Position numbers and translations under genes: made by a program
Notes under the pieces: generated by a model
Told to the model about the DNA's origin: nothing
The model's database searches: none
The model's input: only the letters and a program-made list of their open reading frames with translations
Shown here: in pieces, positions 38,676 through 48,379 of the stretch
Layout of the letters: the number at the start of each line of letters is the position of its first letter
Numbering within the stretch: position 1 is the stretch's first letter
From: WHUA01 sp963711215
GTDB lineage: Bacteria > Pseudomonadota > Alphaproteobacteria > UBA8366
Assembly (NCBI GenBank): GCA_963711215.1
Contig: CAVQDH010000002.1
Span: 1,176,753 to 1,240,752, forward strand
DNA length: 64,000 nucleotides
Direction: 5' to 3'

Positions 38676-40847
38676 TCACGCGCCTGCGGCGCGTCCCGCG
38701 GCCGCGGTGCGGATGACGCGCCCGGCCGGAAGTATGAGCGTCGCCGTCGTGCCCTTGCCGAGCACGCTTGTATAGCCGAGCCGGGCGCCGTGCATCTCCG
38801 CCAACGCTTTCGCCAGCGAGACGCCGAGGCCCGTTCCCGACTGGTGCCGCGTCTGAGCCTTGCCGAATTGACGGAACGGCTCGCCCAGCAATCGGAGGTC
38901 CGTTTCGGACATCCCGGTTCCGGTGTCTCGTATCGCGATCGCGAGGCCGTCCTGCCCGTCGTCGGACACGGAAAGCTCGATCTCGCCGCCCGCCGGCGTG
39001 AACTTGATGGCGTTCGACAGGAGATTGAGCAGGATCTGGCGCAGCCTGATATCGTCGGCAAGGACGCCCGGCAGGCGGGTGGTGTCCGGCAGGCGCAGCT
39101 GCAGGCCGGCAGCCTCGACATTTTGCGACACCAGCGCTTCGAGCTCGCGCAGCAGCTTGCCAAGATCGATGTCCGTGTCGCGCAGCTCGAGCTTTCCCGC
39201 CTCGATCTTGGAAAAATCCAGAAGGTCGTTGATGAGATCGAGGAGATACTGTCCCGAGCTATGGATCGCCTCGATGTAGCCGGGAATGTTGTCGGCCGCG
39301 ATGTTGGTCTTGCCCTGCTGCTTGATCGCCTCGGAGAATCCGATGACCGCATTCAGCGGCGTGCGGAGCTCGTGGCTCATATTGGCGAGGAACTCGGATT
39401 TCGCGCGGCTGGCTTCCTCCGCCTGCATGCGGGCTTGCTGCGCGGCGTCCTCGGCATTCTTCAGGTCGGTGATGTCGATGCTGATGGCGAAGATACCGCC
39501 TTCGGCGGTCGGCACCTCGCGGATGATGTACCAGCGGCCGTCGTGAAGCTTGCGGATGATGGGATCGGACGGGTTCCTGTGCCGGGCAAGCCGTTCGGCG
39601 ATGAATTCTTCCTCGCGGCCTAACGCGTCCGGAGAGAGGTTTCGCGCCACGCTCACGCGCAATATGGTCTCGAACGCGACGCCGACCTTGACGACATCCG
39701 CGATCTCGTCGTGGAGCTCGATCCACTTCTTGTTCCACATCACGAGCCGGTCGTCCGCGTCATAGAGCACGAACCCGTCCTGCAACGCGTTGACGACCTG
39801 GTTCAGACGCTCTTCGCTATGACGCAGCTGCTGTTCGCGGCTCTTCAGGTCCGTGATGTCGGTGCGAATGCCGACGGTGGAGCCGTCGCCGGTCCGCGTT
39901 TCCGTGATCTTGACCCAGCGACCGTTCGAAAGGTGACGCTCGATCGACACTTGCAAATCCCGGTGCTGCTTCAGCCGCTCGGCGATCCATTCCTCGATGC
40001 GGCCTTCGGCTTGAGGATACTGGCCGCGCAGCGCACCCGATGCGAATGACTTCTTCGAAGGCTATGCCGGGAACGAGTATGTCGGCGATGTCGGAAAACA
40101 GCTCGCGGTAACGGGTGTTGCAGAGCACCAGGCGGTCGTCGGGGTCATAAAGCAGAAAGCCTTCGGAGATCGACTCGATCGCATCGCGCAGACGCGCCTC
40201 CGCCAAGGCCCGGGCGACGATATTCCGGTACATGATGATCCAAGCGAAAATGGCGCTCGTCGCGAGCAGCAGCGCGAGCCCGATCGAGGTCAGTCGAAAG
40301 CTCTCCGCAAAGCTCGAGACCTCGCGCGACACGTTCACATAGATCTTGAGCGCCCCCTCGAAAACGCCCCGCTGCATGATCGGCAAATAGACCTCGGCGA
40401 AGGGGGGAACGTGTCGTCGAATTGGTGCAGCTTGGTGAGGACATATGGCTTGCCCTTCGCGACAACGTCGAAGAACGCAGGCGTTGCCGTTTTGCGTCCG
40501 ATGTCCTGCGGCTGGGAGGCGGCAAAGACCACGCCGCTCGAATCGTAGAGCTTATAGCGGAAGATATCGCCGCGGGGTGTGGCCGTCTTGAGGTTGAATT
40601 GCTGCTCAGGCGTCAAGGCGCCTCTCTCGAAGATCCGCCAGAGGTCGAGATCCTTCACGAGGGATTTGCCCCAGCGGACGGCGCTGTGTTCCGTAACCGA
40701 GTGCAACAGATTGTTATGGATGCGATAGGTCCATACGATGCCGAGCGCGATCCCGACGAGCGTAACGAACCCCACGAGGGACAGGAGTCTCTTGTCGCTG
40801 ACGGTAAGGCTTCTGAACCCCGACAGTCGGGCACCGCGCCGGCTCAA
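38676..40847 (-). CDS. PAS-domain sensor histidine kinase, two frameshifts
   Basis: Three frames join into one kinase of about 724 residues. The N-terminal membrane helix (about 20-40) and a periplasmic sensor region come first; then a run of six G (40402-40407), where seven would restore the frame ('DDTFPPFAEVYLPIMQRG'), and a second membrane helix. Two PAS domains with the same opening follow ('GFLLYDPDDRLVLCNTRYRELF' and 'GFVLYDADDRLVMWNKKWIELH'), with the second break between them at about 40035. HisKA 'NMSHELRTPLNAVIGFSE' (phospho-His) and HATPase 'LNLLSNAIKFTPAGG', 'IRDTGTGM' and 'GTGLGVSLAKALAEMHG' complete it. TTG at 40847 has AGGAG seven bases upstream. No adjacent response regulator is present. 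Confidence 0.88.
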
Positions 40848-41035
40848 GGCAAACTCCTGATGTACAGATACGCCATGGACAGCATTGCGGGTCGTCCGTG
40901 TATCCGAATCTCAACGCCTTGCCACATCCAGGCTCGGGTCCTGTCTGGATGTCGCCGGGCGGACCGCTCGGAAGAGTATCGCGTGGGGTAGTCTAGGACG
41001 CCATGGTTACTTAACCTTTAAGACGAAAAATCTAA

Positions 41036-42808
41036 TCATTTTACTATCTTTGGTATCAGAGACGCCGCCGGGCCTTTGATATTTTCCAGTTCGAGGCTGC
41101 GCTCGGCATCGATGCGCCGGGCGATCACGTCGTCGGAGCAGCCAGTGCCGGCAAGAACGCGCCCGGCCAGCTGCAGGCTGCTCTCCAGGTTTTCCGGGAC
41201 GACTTCCGATGCGCCGAGCCCCAGCAGAGCCCGGGCATGCGCCCGGCTGCGCGCCCGCGCATAGATCGGCAACGCCGGATATTCGATGTGCGCCTTGCGC
41301 ACCACCTGCTCGGCCGCCGCCGAATCGTCCATGGTCACCACAAGCGCGCGGGCGGCGCCGAGCTGAGCCCGCCGCAGCATCTCGATCCGCGACGCGTCGC
41401 CGAAATAGGCCGGCAGGTTTGCGGCCCGCGCGTCGGCGACGTTGCCGGAATCCCGGTCGAGCGCGAGATAAGGCAGCTCCTCCGCATCGCAGAGCGCGGC
41501 GACCGTCCGGCCGACGCGTCCGAAGCCGGCGATCACGATATGTCCTTCCATGCCTTCGAGCGTGTGCCACCCGGCGGCATGCAAGGATTCGCCGGTATGC
41601 CGCTCGATCAACGCGGCGAGGCGATGCGCGCCGATCGCGATGAACGGCGTCGCGACCATGCTCAGTCCGACGACGATCAGGACGAACTGGGCGAGCGCGT
41701 CCGGCAGCAGATTGAGCGCGCGCGCCAGCGTCACGGCGACGAAGGCGAACTCGCCCGCTTGGCCCAGCAGCAGCCCGGTTTCCAGCGCGGTATGGATTGG
41801 CAGCCCGAATAGCCGCGCCAGCGGGTAGATGATCAGCGCCTTCAGTATGAAAAGGCCGACCACGGCGGCCAGCAGCCCTTGCATATGCTCGCCGACCAGC
41901 CGGTAGTCGATTCCCATGCCGACGGAGATGAAGAACAGGCCGAGCAGCAGGCCCTTGAACGGTGCGATGTCGACTTCGATCTGATGGCGGTATTCGGTCT
42001 CGGCGAGCAGCAGGCCCGCGAGAAACGCCCCGAGCGCCATCGAGGTGCCCGAGATGCCGGTGATCGCCGCGGTACCGATCACCACGAGCAACGTTGCCGC
42101 CATGAACATCTCCGCGCTTCGCGCGTGGCTCACCATGCGGAACAGCGGCCGCAGCACCAGCCGTCCCGCGACGAAGATGGCGCCGATCACGGAGACGGCC
42201 TTGAGCATCGCGAAGGTGAGATCGCCCCACATGCTGCTCTCGCCGGTCGCGCCGAAGACGCTGACGATGAACAGGATCGGCACCACGGCGAGGTCCTGCA
42301 TCAGCAGGATCGAGAAGCTGGCGCGGCCGAGCGGCGTGCCGAGGTGCCGGCGCTCGACCAGGATCTGCATGACGATCGCCGTGGAAGACAGCGCAAGGCA
42401 CGCCCCCAGCGCAACCGCGGTTTCCGCCGGGCCGCCCACCGCCCAGATGATCGCGGCGATGGCGGCTCCCGTCACCGCGACCTGCAGGCCGCCGAGCCCG
42501 AAGACGAGGCGGTGCATGCTCCACAGCCGGTCGAGCGACAGCTCGAGCCCGATCGTGAACAAGAGGAAGATCACGCCGAGCTCGGCCAGCCGCCTCACGC
42601 CATCGATGTCCGAGATCACCGCCAGCGAGAACCAGCCCATCTGGTCCACGAACAGGCCGAGCCCGTAAGGGCCGATAATGCCGCCGATGATGAGATAGCC
42701 CAGGACCGGGCTCATCTTGAGGCGATGGAAGACCGGCACGACGATCCCGGCGGCAACGAGGAAGATCACGAGCTCGCGAAGATAGGGAATGCCGGCTGTC
42801 TGATGCAC
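41036..42808 (-). CDS. KefB-like cation:proton antiporter (CPA2) with TrkA-N domain
   Basis: The 590-residue protein has about 12 membrane segments forming the Na+/H+ exchanger domain, including 'FHRLKMSPVLGYLIIGGIIGPYGLGL' and 'ELGVIFLLFTIGLELSLDRLW'. A cytosolic TrkA-N (RCK) NAD-binding domain follows ('GHIVIAGFGRVGRTVAALCDAEELPYLALDRD', about 420-540). KefB/KefC-type proteins release K+ in exchange for H+, usually gated by glutathione adducts. No KefG-type subunit gene is adjacent. GTG at 42808 starts the family-like sequence. It lies 73 bases after the nickel/cobalt permease on the same strand. Confidence 0.9.
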   Translation of the reverse strand: MHQTAGIPYLRELVIFLVAAGIVVPVFHRLKMSPVLGYLIIGGIIGPYGLGLFVDQMGWFSLAVISDIDGVRRLAELGVIFLLFTIGLELSLDRLWSMHRLVFGLGGLQVAVTGAAIAAIIWAVGGPAETAVALGACLALSSTAIVMQILVERRHLGTPLGRASFSILLMQDLAVVPILFIVSVFGATGESSMWGDLTFAMLKAVSVIGAIFVAGRLVLRPLFRMVSHARSAEMFMAATLLVVIGTAAITGISGTSMALGAFLAGLLLAETEYRHQIEVDIAPFKGLLLGLFFISVGMGIDYRLVGEHMQGLLAAVVGLFILKALIIYPLARLFGLPIHTALETGLLLGQAGEFAFVAVTLARALNLLPDALAQFVLIVVGLSMVATPFIAIGAHRLAALIERHTGESLHAAGWHTLEGMEGHIVIAGFGRVGRTVAALCDAEELPYLALDRDSGNVADARAANLPAYFGDASRIEMLRRAQLGAARALVVTMDDSAAAEQVVRKAHIEYPALPIYARARSRAHARALLGLGASEVVPENLESSLQLAGRVLAGTGCSDDVIARRIDAERSLELENIKGPAASLIPKIVK

Positions 42809-42881
42809 GTCGTCGTCCCGCCGCGGAATCGGTGTCGCCGCGCAATCTACCCGTGCGCGACGGCGAAACGCAAAGGATGCG

Positions 42882-43992
42882 TTACAGGCCGAGGGGGTGC
42901 AGCGGTCCGAAGGAGTTGATGAAGAGCAGCGTGCCGAGCAGCAGAATGAGCGAGCCGCCGACCAGCGCGACGACCCGGCCGGCCAGCGCAATGCCGGGAT
43001 TGTTCTCCGCAACCAGGGTCGTGACCAGGTGCCGGGCCGACAGCACCAGCAGCGCCAGGCTCGCCACCGCGATGGCGGTGCCGAGCGACATGGCGAAGAC
43101 GGCCGCGACGCCGGCCCACGGGATGCCGAACAGATTGGCGACCGCCAGTACCAGGACCGCGCCGCTGCACGGCCGGATGCCGATCGACAGCACGATTCCC
43201 GCCATGGTCTTGAGGTCGCGCGCGGCGTCCATCTGGGCGGCGGTCGGCCCGTGCGAATGGCCGCAATGATCGTCGCCGCAGAGGTCATGGCCATGGGCGT
43301 GATCGTGAGCGTGGGTGTGTTCGTGCGCCCGTGCCCGTGCCCGTGACTATGGCCGTGGTCGAGCGCCACGGATTGGACCGGCGACTGTGCCAGCACCGGC
43401 GCGGGCATCAGCGCGGCCTGCGCGCTGCGGCGAAGCGAGCGCAGCAGCCCGGACGCCGCGCGGTAGGCGAGGTAGCCGCCCATCGCGGCGACCAGGATGT
43501 AGCTGAACTGCTCGGCCCAGCGCACCGCGCTCTGCGTGTCGCGCGCCGCCCAGCCCGCCAGCGTGGTCAGCCCGAAGACCAAGCACGATCGCCGTGATGC
43601 CTTGCACCGTCGCGGCTATTGCCGACAGCAGGATGCCGCGCCACATGCGCTGGCGGTGGGTGGCCAGGTAGGTGGTCATGATCGCCTTGCCGTGCCCCGG
43701 CCCCGCCGCGTGAAGAATGCCGTAGAGGAAGCTGGTGACGATCAGGGCCCAGCCGGCGGCCATGGCGCCGTGCTCGCGGATCGTCTCCAGCTCGGCGGCG
43801 AGCTTGCGGTGGAACTGCCGCTGCTTGACCATGATGAACAGCAGCGCGCGGGTGACGAGGCCCGGCTGCTGGATCCTGTATCTGCTGTTGCGGCGCAGAA
43901 CGGCCGCCGCTGAACGGATCGGCCGAGCCGCCGCCCGCCTGGGCGAAGCACAGCGCCGGGATCGCGAGGAAGAACAGGACCAGCAAGCGCAC
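42882..43992 (-). CDS. NicO-family nickel/cobalt (metal) permease, three frameshifts
   Basis: Four frame segments assemble into one protein of about 370 residues. They are: signal-like N-terminus 'RLLVLFFLAIPALCFAQAG'; 'GWALIVTSFLYGILHAAGPGHGKAIMTTYLATHRQRMW' (NicO core with H-x5-H-like motif); 'FGLTTLAGWAARDTQSAVRWAEQFSYILVAAMGGYLAYRA'; then a His-rich cytosolic loop ('HGHSHGHGHG', 'HEHTHAHDHAHGHD', 'CGDDHCGHSHG'); and finally 'LSIGIRPCSGAVLVLAVANLFG'. Breaks are near 43905, 43579 and 43330. RcnA-type members export Ni/Co, but those paired with DUF1007 proteins are thought to import metals. GTG at 43992 lies three bases past the DUF1007 stop. Confidence 0.85.
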
Positions 43993-43995
43993 GCC

Positions 43996-44680
43996 TCACG
44001 GCTTGGCCCCGCATCGGATGATGACGTGTTCCGCGAAGAGCTCGCCGAGGCCCTTGCTGTTGGCGTGGGTCTGGTCGACCGTGGCGGCGAAAGTGATCGC
44101 ATTCGGGTTCGGGTTGGGCGGGATCAGCCGGTAGCTGCAGGACGGATCGGCGCCGACGAGCTCGATCGCGCCGCCGCCTTCCGCATGCAGCATCTCGATA
44201 TAATAGGTCGGGTCGAAGACGGCGTATTCGATCGGGCTCTTCGTCGGGTCGACCGGCTTGTCGAGCAGCAGCGTGAAAGTCAGCAGCAGCCGCTTGTTCT
44301 TCTCCGAGCTGCTTGATGTCGCGCACGCCCGAGAATTTCGATTTGGCCCCGTCGCGGACGACCTCGGTCATATAGTCATACGCCTTGACGTTGTTCATGT
44401 TCACATGCATCAGCGCGTCCAGCATCTTCGGGTCGGGCGCGCCGTTCTTGTCGCGCTTTACCCCTTCGAGGGAAAAGGCGGTGTAGAGCGGATCGAAGAT
44501 CCACGTCTCTTCCAGCGCATAGATCTGCTTCTGCTTGTCGAACAGCACCTTGATCTTGACGTCGATCCAGGCGTGCGGGTGGGCTTCGGCCGGCGGCGCG
44601 GCGGTCGCCAGCAGGATGATTGCGGCAAGCAGGGCAAGGAACCCGGCGGCGAGACGGAAAGCGCCTGGAGATGCGATCAT
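43996..44680 (-). CDS. DUF1007 family periplasmic protein, one frameshift
   Basis: A signal peptide ('FRLAAGFLALLAAIILLATAAPPAEA') is followed by 'HPHAWIDVKIKVLFDKQKQIYALEETWIFDPLYTAF', diagnostic of DUF1007; the mature protein would start with a His-x-His metal site. One extra base near 44305 separates 'VRDIKQLGE' from 'KNKRLLLTFTLLLDKPVDPTKSPIEYAVFDPTYYIEML', which runs to the stop at 43996 for about 228 residues. The protein is probably a periplasmic metal-handling partner of the NicO permease whose gene starts three bases on. ATG at 44680 was chosen for the signal peptide; an upstream ATG at 44758 is in frame. Confidence 0.85.
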
Positions 44681-44939
44681 GGGCGTTACATGCGAAGGAT
44701 CGACAGCTTGGGCTACGGTCCGCCGTCTACGCCCGAATAATGTCGAAACTGTGTCCATTGTCGGCGGGTGCCTTATAGCACGGAAGCGAGGCGCAGGCGC
44801 GGCCCCTTATTGTCGCAGCGAATGCCGCCCTTGATGACGCACCGGGGGCCCCGTTTGGCGGGTCCGGTGTCCCGCGCGTATAGTTTTCCCGAAGGTCCTG
44901 CCGGCCCGTCCCCCCTTAATGCGATGAGGAGATCCCTAG

Positions 44940-45719
44940 ATGAGCGCGTACGAAACCATTCTGGTCGAACAGGAAGAGGGCGTGGGCATCGTGACCCTGA
45001 ACCGCCCGGAAGTGCTCAACGCGATGAGCAACAAGCTGTCGGACGAGCTGCAGCACGCGGTGCGCGACTTCGCCGAGGACGACAGTATCGGCTGCGTCGT
45101 CATCACCGGCGCGGGGGAGAAGGCGTTTTCCGCCGGCGGCGACATCCACGAGCAGCGCGAGAACGACCGCAAATACACCCGCGAGCAGCTCGCCCGGATG
45201 GGCGCTGCCCGCAGTTACGGGACCTACGAGCTGAGCGCCTGTCCGAAGCCGGTCATCGGCATGATGAACGGGCTGGCCTATGGCGGTGCGGCGGTGCTGG
45301 CCTCCTCGCTGGACATGCGGATCGGCTGCGAAGGGACGAAGTTCCGCTTCCTCGCCGCCGCCTACGGCCGCATCAACAGCACCTGGACGCTGCCGAACCA
45401 GGTCGGCTGGCCGATGGCGAAGGAATTGCTGTTCAGCGCGCGGATCGTCGAGGCGGAGGAGGCCTACCGCATCGGCCTGCTCAACCACCTGGTCCCGCGC
45501 GCCCAGCTGCGCGCCAAGACCATGGAGATCGCGACCGCCATCGCCAAGAACGATCGCAAATCGGTGATGGGAATCAAGGCGCTGATGCTGCGCGACATGG
45601 GCTGCGGCCTGCTCGAGCAGTGGGGCAATGAAAAGGAATATACGCGCTACGTGCTGCCGGGCGCGAAGGCGGAGGACGCCTTCCCCGAGTTCATCAAGCG
45701 CAAGGGCCGCCCGGCCTAG
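44940..45719 (+). CDS. Enoyl-CoA hydratase/isomerase family protein lacking both catalytic glutamates
   Basis: This is a 259-residue crotonase-fold protein. The oxyanion-hole segments are kept: 'KAFSAGGDIHE' (about 61-71) and 'NGLAYGGAAVLASSLDMRI' (about 110-128). The two glutamates used by enoyl-CoA hydratase are replaced: Val119 stands where 'GGGCELA' has Glu, and Asn146 ('YGRINSTW') where 'FGQPE' has Glu. It is therefore unlikely to be a simple hydratase; other crotonase reactions (isomerase, decarboxylase, hydrolase) are possible. GAGGAGA precedes the ATG at good spacing. It is convergent with the carboxymuconolactone-decarboxylase-like gene. Confidence 0.88.
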   Translation: MSAYETILVEQEEGVGIVTLNRPEVLNAMSNKLSDELQHAVRDFAEDDSIGCVVITGAGEKAFSAGGDIHEQRENDRKYTREQLARMGAARSYGTYELSACPKPVIGMMNGLAYGGAAVLASSLDMRIGCEGTKFRFLAAAYGRINSTWTLPNQVGWPMAKELLFSARIVEAEEAYRIGLLNHLVPRAQLRAKTMEIATAIAKNDRKSVMGIKALMLRDMGCGLLEQWGNEKEYTRYVLPGAKAEDAFPEFIKRKGRPA

Positions 45720-45773
45720 GGCGGGCCGCCGGCGGTCGGGGGCGCCGCAATCTCAGGGCCCCCTCGACCCGCC
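45720..45773. terminator. GC-rich inverted repeat between convergent genes
   Basis: GGCGGG (45720-45725) pairs with CCCGCC (45768-45773). Inner C/G-rich arms also pair imperfectly. There is no T-run; the bidirectional terminator role is inferred from position. Confidence 0.35.
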
Positions 45774-45782
45774 CGGAAGGCT

Positions 45783-46094
45783 CTAGTCGTCGCCGAAGAC
45801 GTCGATGGCGACACGGCCGGCATTCACGGCGCAAGGCCAGCCGGCATAGAAGGCGACGTGGGTGATCAGCCCCTTCAATTCCTGCTCCGTCACGCCGTTG
45901 TCGAGCGCGCGCTTCATATGGCCCTTCATCTCGTCGGTCCGGTAGAGCGCCGCGAGGATGGCGACGGTGACCAGGCTGCGGTCGCGCTTCTTGAGGTCGG
46001 GATGCTCCCACACGTCGCCGAACAGCACGTCGTCGCGCAGCTGGCCCAGCTTGGGGATGAATTCGTAGACGGTCGGCTTCTTTCCTTTGGCCAT
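45783..46094 (-). CDS. Carboxymuconolactone decarboxylase-like protein
   Basis: This is a 103-residue all-helical protein of the AhpD/CMD superfamily. It has 'FGDVWEHPDLKKRDRSLVTVAILAALYRTDEMKGHMKRALDNGVTEQELKGLITHVAFYAGWPCAVNA', close to the gamma-carboxymuconolactone decarboxylase pattern. It lacks the C-x-x-C redox pair of AhpD, so a peroxidase-type role is unlikely. No protocatechuate pathway genes are nearby, and many such proteins have no known substrate. The ATG at 46094 follows a run with GAGGAG (reverse strand) about 12 bases upstream. Confidence 0.9.
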   Translation of the reverse strand: MAKGKKPTVYEFIPKLGQLRDDVLFGDVWEHPDLKKRDRSLVTVAILAALYRTDEMKGHMKRALDNGVTEQELKGLITHVAFYAGWPCAVNAGRVAIDVFGDD

Positions 46095-46324
46095 GGATCG
46101 GACTCCTCTATCTTGTTTGTGAAGCGGGCGGCGGATCGGCCACGGGAATTGTGCGCCGCGCGCCGCCCAACCGGAAAGGTCCCGCCCAGCTTACGCGATT
46201 TTCACGCCGCGTGCGCAGGCAGGCGGAGTCCACGGATCACGGTATGGCTGTGCGCAGCGCGCGCCGATCAAACGGCGCGGCCGCCGGGCCGCCCGGCAAG
46301 GCGGGGCGAGGGGGCCGGCGCGGA

Positions 46325-46687
46325 TCAGTTCTCGTGCATTACGGTCAGCAGGTCCGACACCATATACGGCTTGGAGACCAGCCGCCGGACGTAGCGCTGC
46401 TCGTCGGAGACGACGGCGCCCGGGTCTCCCGTGACGATGACCACGCGCGTCGCATACCGCTCGTAGAGATGCCGGGCCAGGGTGAGGCCGTCGATCGGCG
46501 AGCCGAGATTGAAGTCGATCACGGCATACTCGGGGATGCGGTCCTGATAGACCGCCAAGGCGTCCTCCGCCGTCGGGACGACCCCGACCACGTCATACCC
46601 GGAATCCGCGAGGAGCACGCTCAGGTTCTGGGCCTGGATTGCTTCGTCTTCGACGATTAGCACGGAATTCGCGTTGTTTATGGACAT
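46325..46687 (-). CDS. Single-domain response regulator
   Basis: The 120-residue protein is only a CheY-like receiver. The acidic pocket is Glu13/Asp14, the phospho-acceptor Asp58 ('YAVIDFNLGS'), the switch Thr is in 'VVIVTGDPG' and the conserved Lys in 'LVSKPY'. With no output domain it probably works by protein contact or phosphorelay. The orphan histidine kinase at 38.7-40.8 kb could be a partner, but nothing links them beyond distance. ATG at 46687 was chosen over TTG at 46702; GGAG lies nine bases before it. The upstream region is AT-rich. Confidence 0.9.
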   Translation of the reverse strand: MSINNANSVLIVEDEAIQAQNLSVLLADSGYDVVGVVPTAEDALAVYQDRIPEYAVIDFNLGSPIDGLTLARHLYERYATRVVIVTGDPGAVVSDEQRYVRRLVSKPYMVSDLLTVMHEN

Positions 46688-46910
46688 CCTCTTGCGCTCC
46701 AATGCGATGCAAATTAACTGTACCGCCAGTATCCAGGCCCAAAAGCATTGTTATTTAGTCATGCTTTATTAATGAGTCTGGTCAATTTCAGAAATATTTC
46801 TAGATTGTCGAGCGTAATTTAAAATCTCAATCACGGTATTATTGTGGAAATATTTTGATTCTTCTGGGGAATCGCCAGATCTCTGAAATCAATATTTCGC
46901 GAGCAGCCCT

Positions 46911-46926
46911 ATCGCCCCGGGGCGAT
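46911..46926. promoter_or_regulatory. Perfect 16-base palindrome
   Basis: ATCGCCCCGGGGCGAT is fully self-complementary with no loop, which suits a dimeric regulator site better than an RNA hairpin. No bound factor can be named. Confidence 0.35.
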
Positions 46927-46983
46927 GGCCGGCGGATATTTCCAGAAAGAGGGGCGTTATCGTGAAGGCGGGGAACACGCGGA

Positions 46984-47021
46984 GCGGGTGCAACCGCCAA
47001 CTCGACGCGATTTGCACCCGC
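46984..47021. repeat. 10-bp inverted repeat with 18-base spacer
   Basis: GCGGGTGCAA (46984-46993) and TTGCACCCGC (47012-47021) are perfect complements. No T-run is found on either side. It is either a regulatory dyad or a non-terminating RNA stem. Confidence 0.5.
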
Positions 47022-47116
47022 CGCCGCGAGTTACCGGAATGTGAAGGCGTCCAAACGGCCGCGGCGAGGGCCTAACTGCCCGCGGGCGCGAGCCGCATGG
47101 TCGTAATCACACGTTT

Positions 47117-47302
47117 TCAGGCCAGAATATTGATAGAACCACCGCGTCCGGAGGCCTGAGCCGACTGCGATGCCGATGTGGTGACGCGCTGCCCCTCGTC
47201 ACCGTCGTTATCCCGATCGGGACCACTCTCCACACGCTCAGGTTGGGAAATCAGAGGTGTCGAAGTGTGGCCGGGCAGCGAACCCACCGATCCGATCTGC
47301 AT
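47117..47302 (-). CDS. Small hypothetical protein, 61 aa
   Basis: This is a short, polar, probably disordered protein ('MQIGSVGSLPGHTSTPLISQ'). It has an acidic centre ('DRDNDGDEG') and a C-terminal 'GGSINILA' that ends in small hydrophobic residues. It resembles short Gly/Ser proteins annotated in Rhizobiales genomes, but I cannot name a family. An in-frame TTG at 47314 is a possible alternative start. No clear ribosome binding site is seen, so it is a tentative gene, supported mainly by its non-random composition. Confidence 0.45.
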   Translation of the reverse strand: MQIGSVGSLPGHTSTPLISQPERVESGPDRDNDGDEGQRVTTSASQSAQASGRGGSINILA

Positions 47303-47514
47303 GGCAAAGTCCAATCTTTGACTGCCTACGGCGAATATGCCGCACTCGGAACGTTACACGGCTAAGCTGACCGCAACCTGATGGCGATTTGTGCAGCCGC
47401 CGTTGAGCGGTCTGCCCTTGGGGGAGAGAAGGGGGAAAATAAAGACAGCCGCCGGCTCGGCAGAAAGGACCGCTTCAGCCCGAGCGGCTTTCGCTGGTGC
47501 GGCTGTCCGGCCGG

Positions 47515-48195
47515 TCAGCTCTGCGGGTCGTTTCGCCGCAGATAGTCGAGCACGGAGTCCAGCGGCTCTACGTCGCCGAACTTCGCGTCTATGTCGAACA
47601 GGTTCCATTCGACCACGCCCGGAACCCGGTCGCCGACGCATTCGCGCACGACGATCGGGCGAAAGCCCTCGGCGATGGCGTCCTCGACCGTGTGCCGCAC
47701 GCAGCCGGCCATGGTGACGCCGGTGACGATCACGGTGTCGACGCCGAGCGCGCGCAGGTAGCCCGCGAGATAGGTGCCGTTGAAGGCCGAGGCGCGCTTC
47801 TTGACGATCACCTGTTCGTTGGGCAGGGGCGCGATGCGGTCGTCGATCGCACAGGCTTCGCTGCCTTCCTTCAGGACCTCGACCGGGATCTTCAGATGCC
47901 ACAGCCCGGTGTCGCTGTTCGGGCCGCCGGGATCGCGATAGGCGGTCGTCGTGTAAACGATGGGGATGCCTTTCGCGCGCGATGCGTCGAGCAGCGCCTT
48001 CACGCCGGGGATGATCGTGTCCATGCCGTCGCAGGTGAAAGGATTTTCCGGCTGCGTCCAGGCATTGGCGAGGTCGATATTGATCAGTGCCGGCTTCTTG
48101 CCGTAGCCGATCCGGCGCATGAAGCCGCGCTCGCGATAGACACCGGTGTCGTAGCCGAAAACTTTTGCAAGCGCGTCCTTGATGTCATCCGCCAT
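47515..48195 (-). CDS. Isochorismatase-family cysteine hydrolase (N-carbamoylsarcosine amidase-like)
   Basis: The 226-residue hydrolase has the family triad: Asp41 ('LINIDLANAW'), Lys133 ('IVKKRASAF') and nucleophile Cys165 ('TGVTMAGCVRHTVEDA'). The cis-peptide turn V-T-M just before the Cys is typical of N-carbamoylsarcosine amidohydrolase and related amidases. It would hydrolyse a small amide or carbamoyl compound. It is read divergently from the LivK-type binding protein gene and lies next to two amidase genes, which suggests a shared amide or nitrogen substrate. Confidence 0.88.
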   Translation of the reverse strand: MADDIKDALAKVFGYDTGVYRERGFMRRIGYGKKPALINIDLANAWTQPENPFTCDGMDTIIPGVKALLDASRAKGIPIVYTTTAYRDPGGPNSDTGLWHLKIPVEVLKEGSEACAIDDRIAPLPNEQVIVKKRASAFNGTYLAGYLRALGVDTVIVTGVTMAGCVRHTVEDAIAEGFRPIVVRECVGDRVPGVVEWNLFDIDAKFGDVEPLDSVLDYLRRNDPQS

Positions 48196-48379
48196 GGCTG
48201 CCGTTCCGTTGTCGTCGATTGATTGTCGAGCCTAATGCAATGCGCATGCCTTCACCATGGCCGGGCGTCGCAAGCGGAAACAGGACCCGGCGGATGATCG
48301 ATTTTATCGCAACGGGCGTAGGCAAACGCCAACGAAAGAAGCATGCGCGCAAACAATGAGTTTTCAGATCATTATTCCG

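Larger units (their letters stand above)
46688..47116. other. 429-base AT-rich gap with palindromes
   Basis: Bases 46703 to about 46900 are clearly AT-rich against the GC-rich background, fitting a promoter region of the response regulator. The gap contains AGAAATATTTCT (46790-46801), a 16-base palindrome (46911-46926) and a 10-bp inverted repeat (46984-47021). No gene is seen. Confidence 0.5.

Noticed and set aside
41036..43582. A single 848-residue fusion of the nickel/cobalt permease and the KefB-like antiporter
   Set aside because: The fusion exists only because a frameshift in the permease lets the frame run through non-coding phase into the antiporter gene. The permease has its own stop at 42882 in the correct frame.
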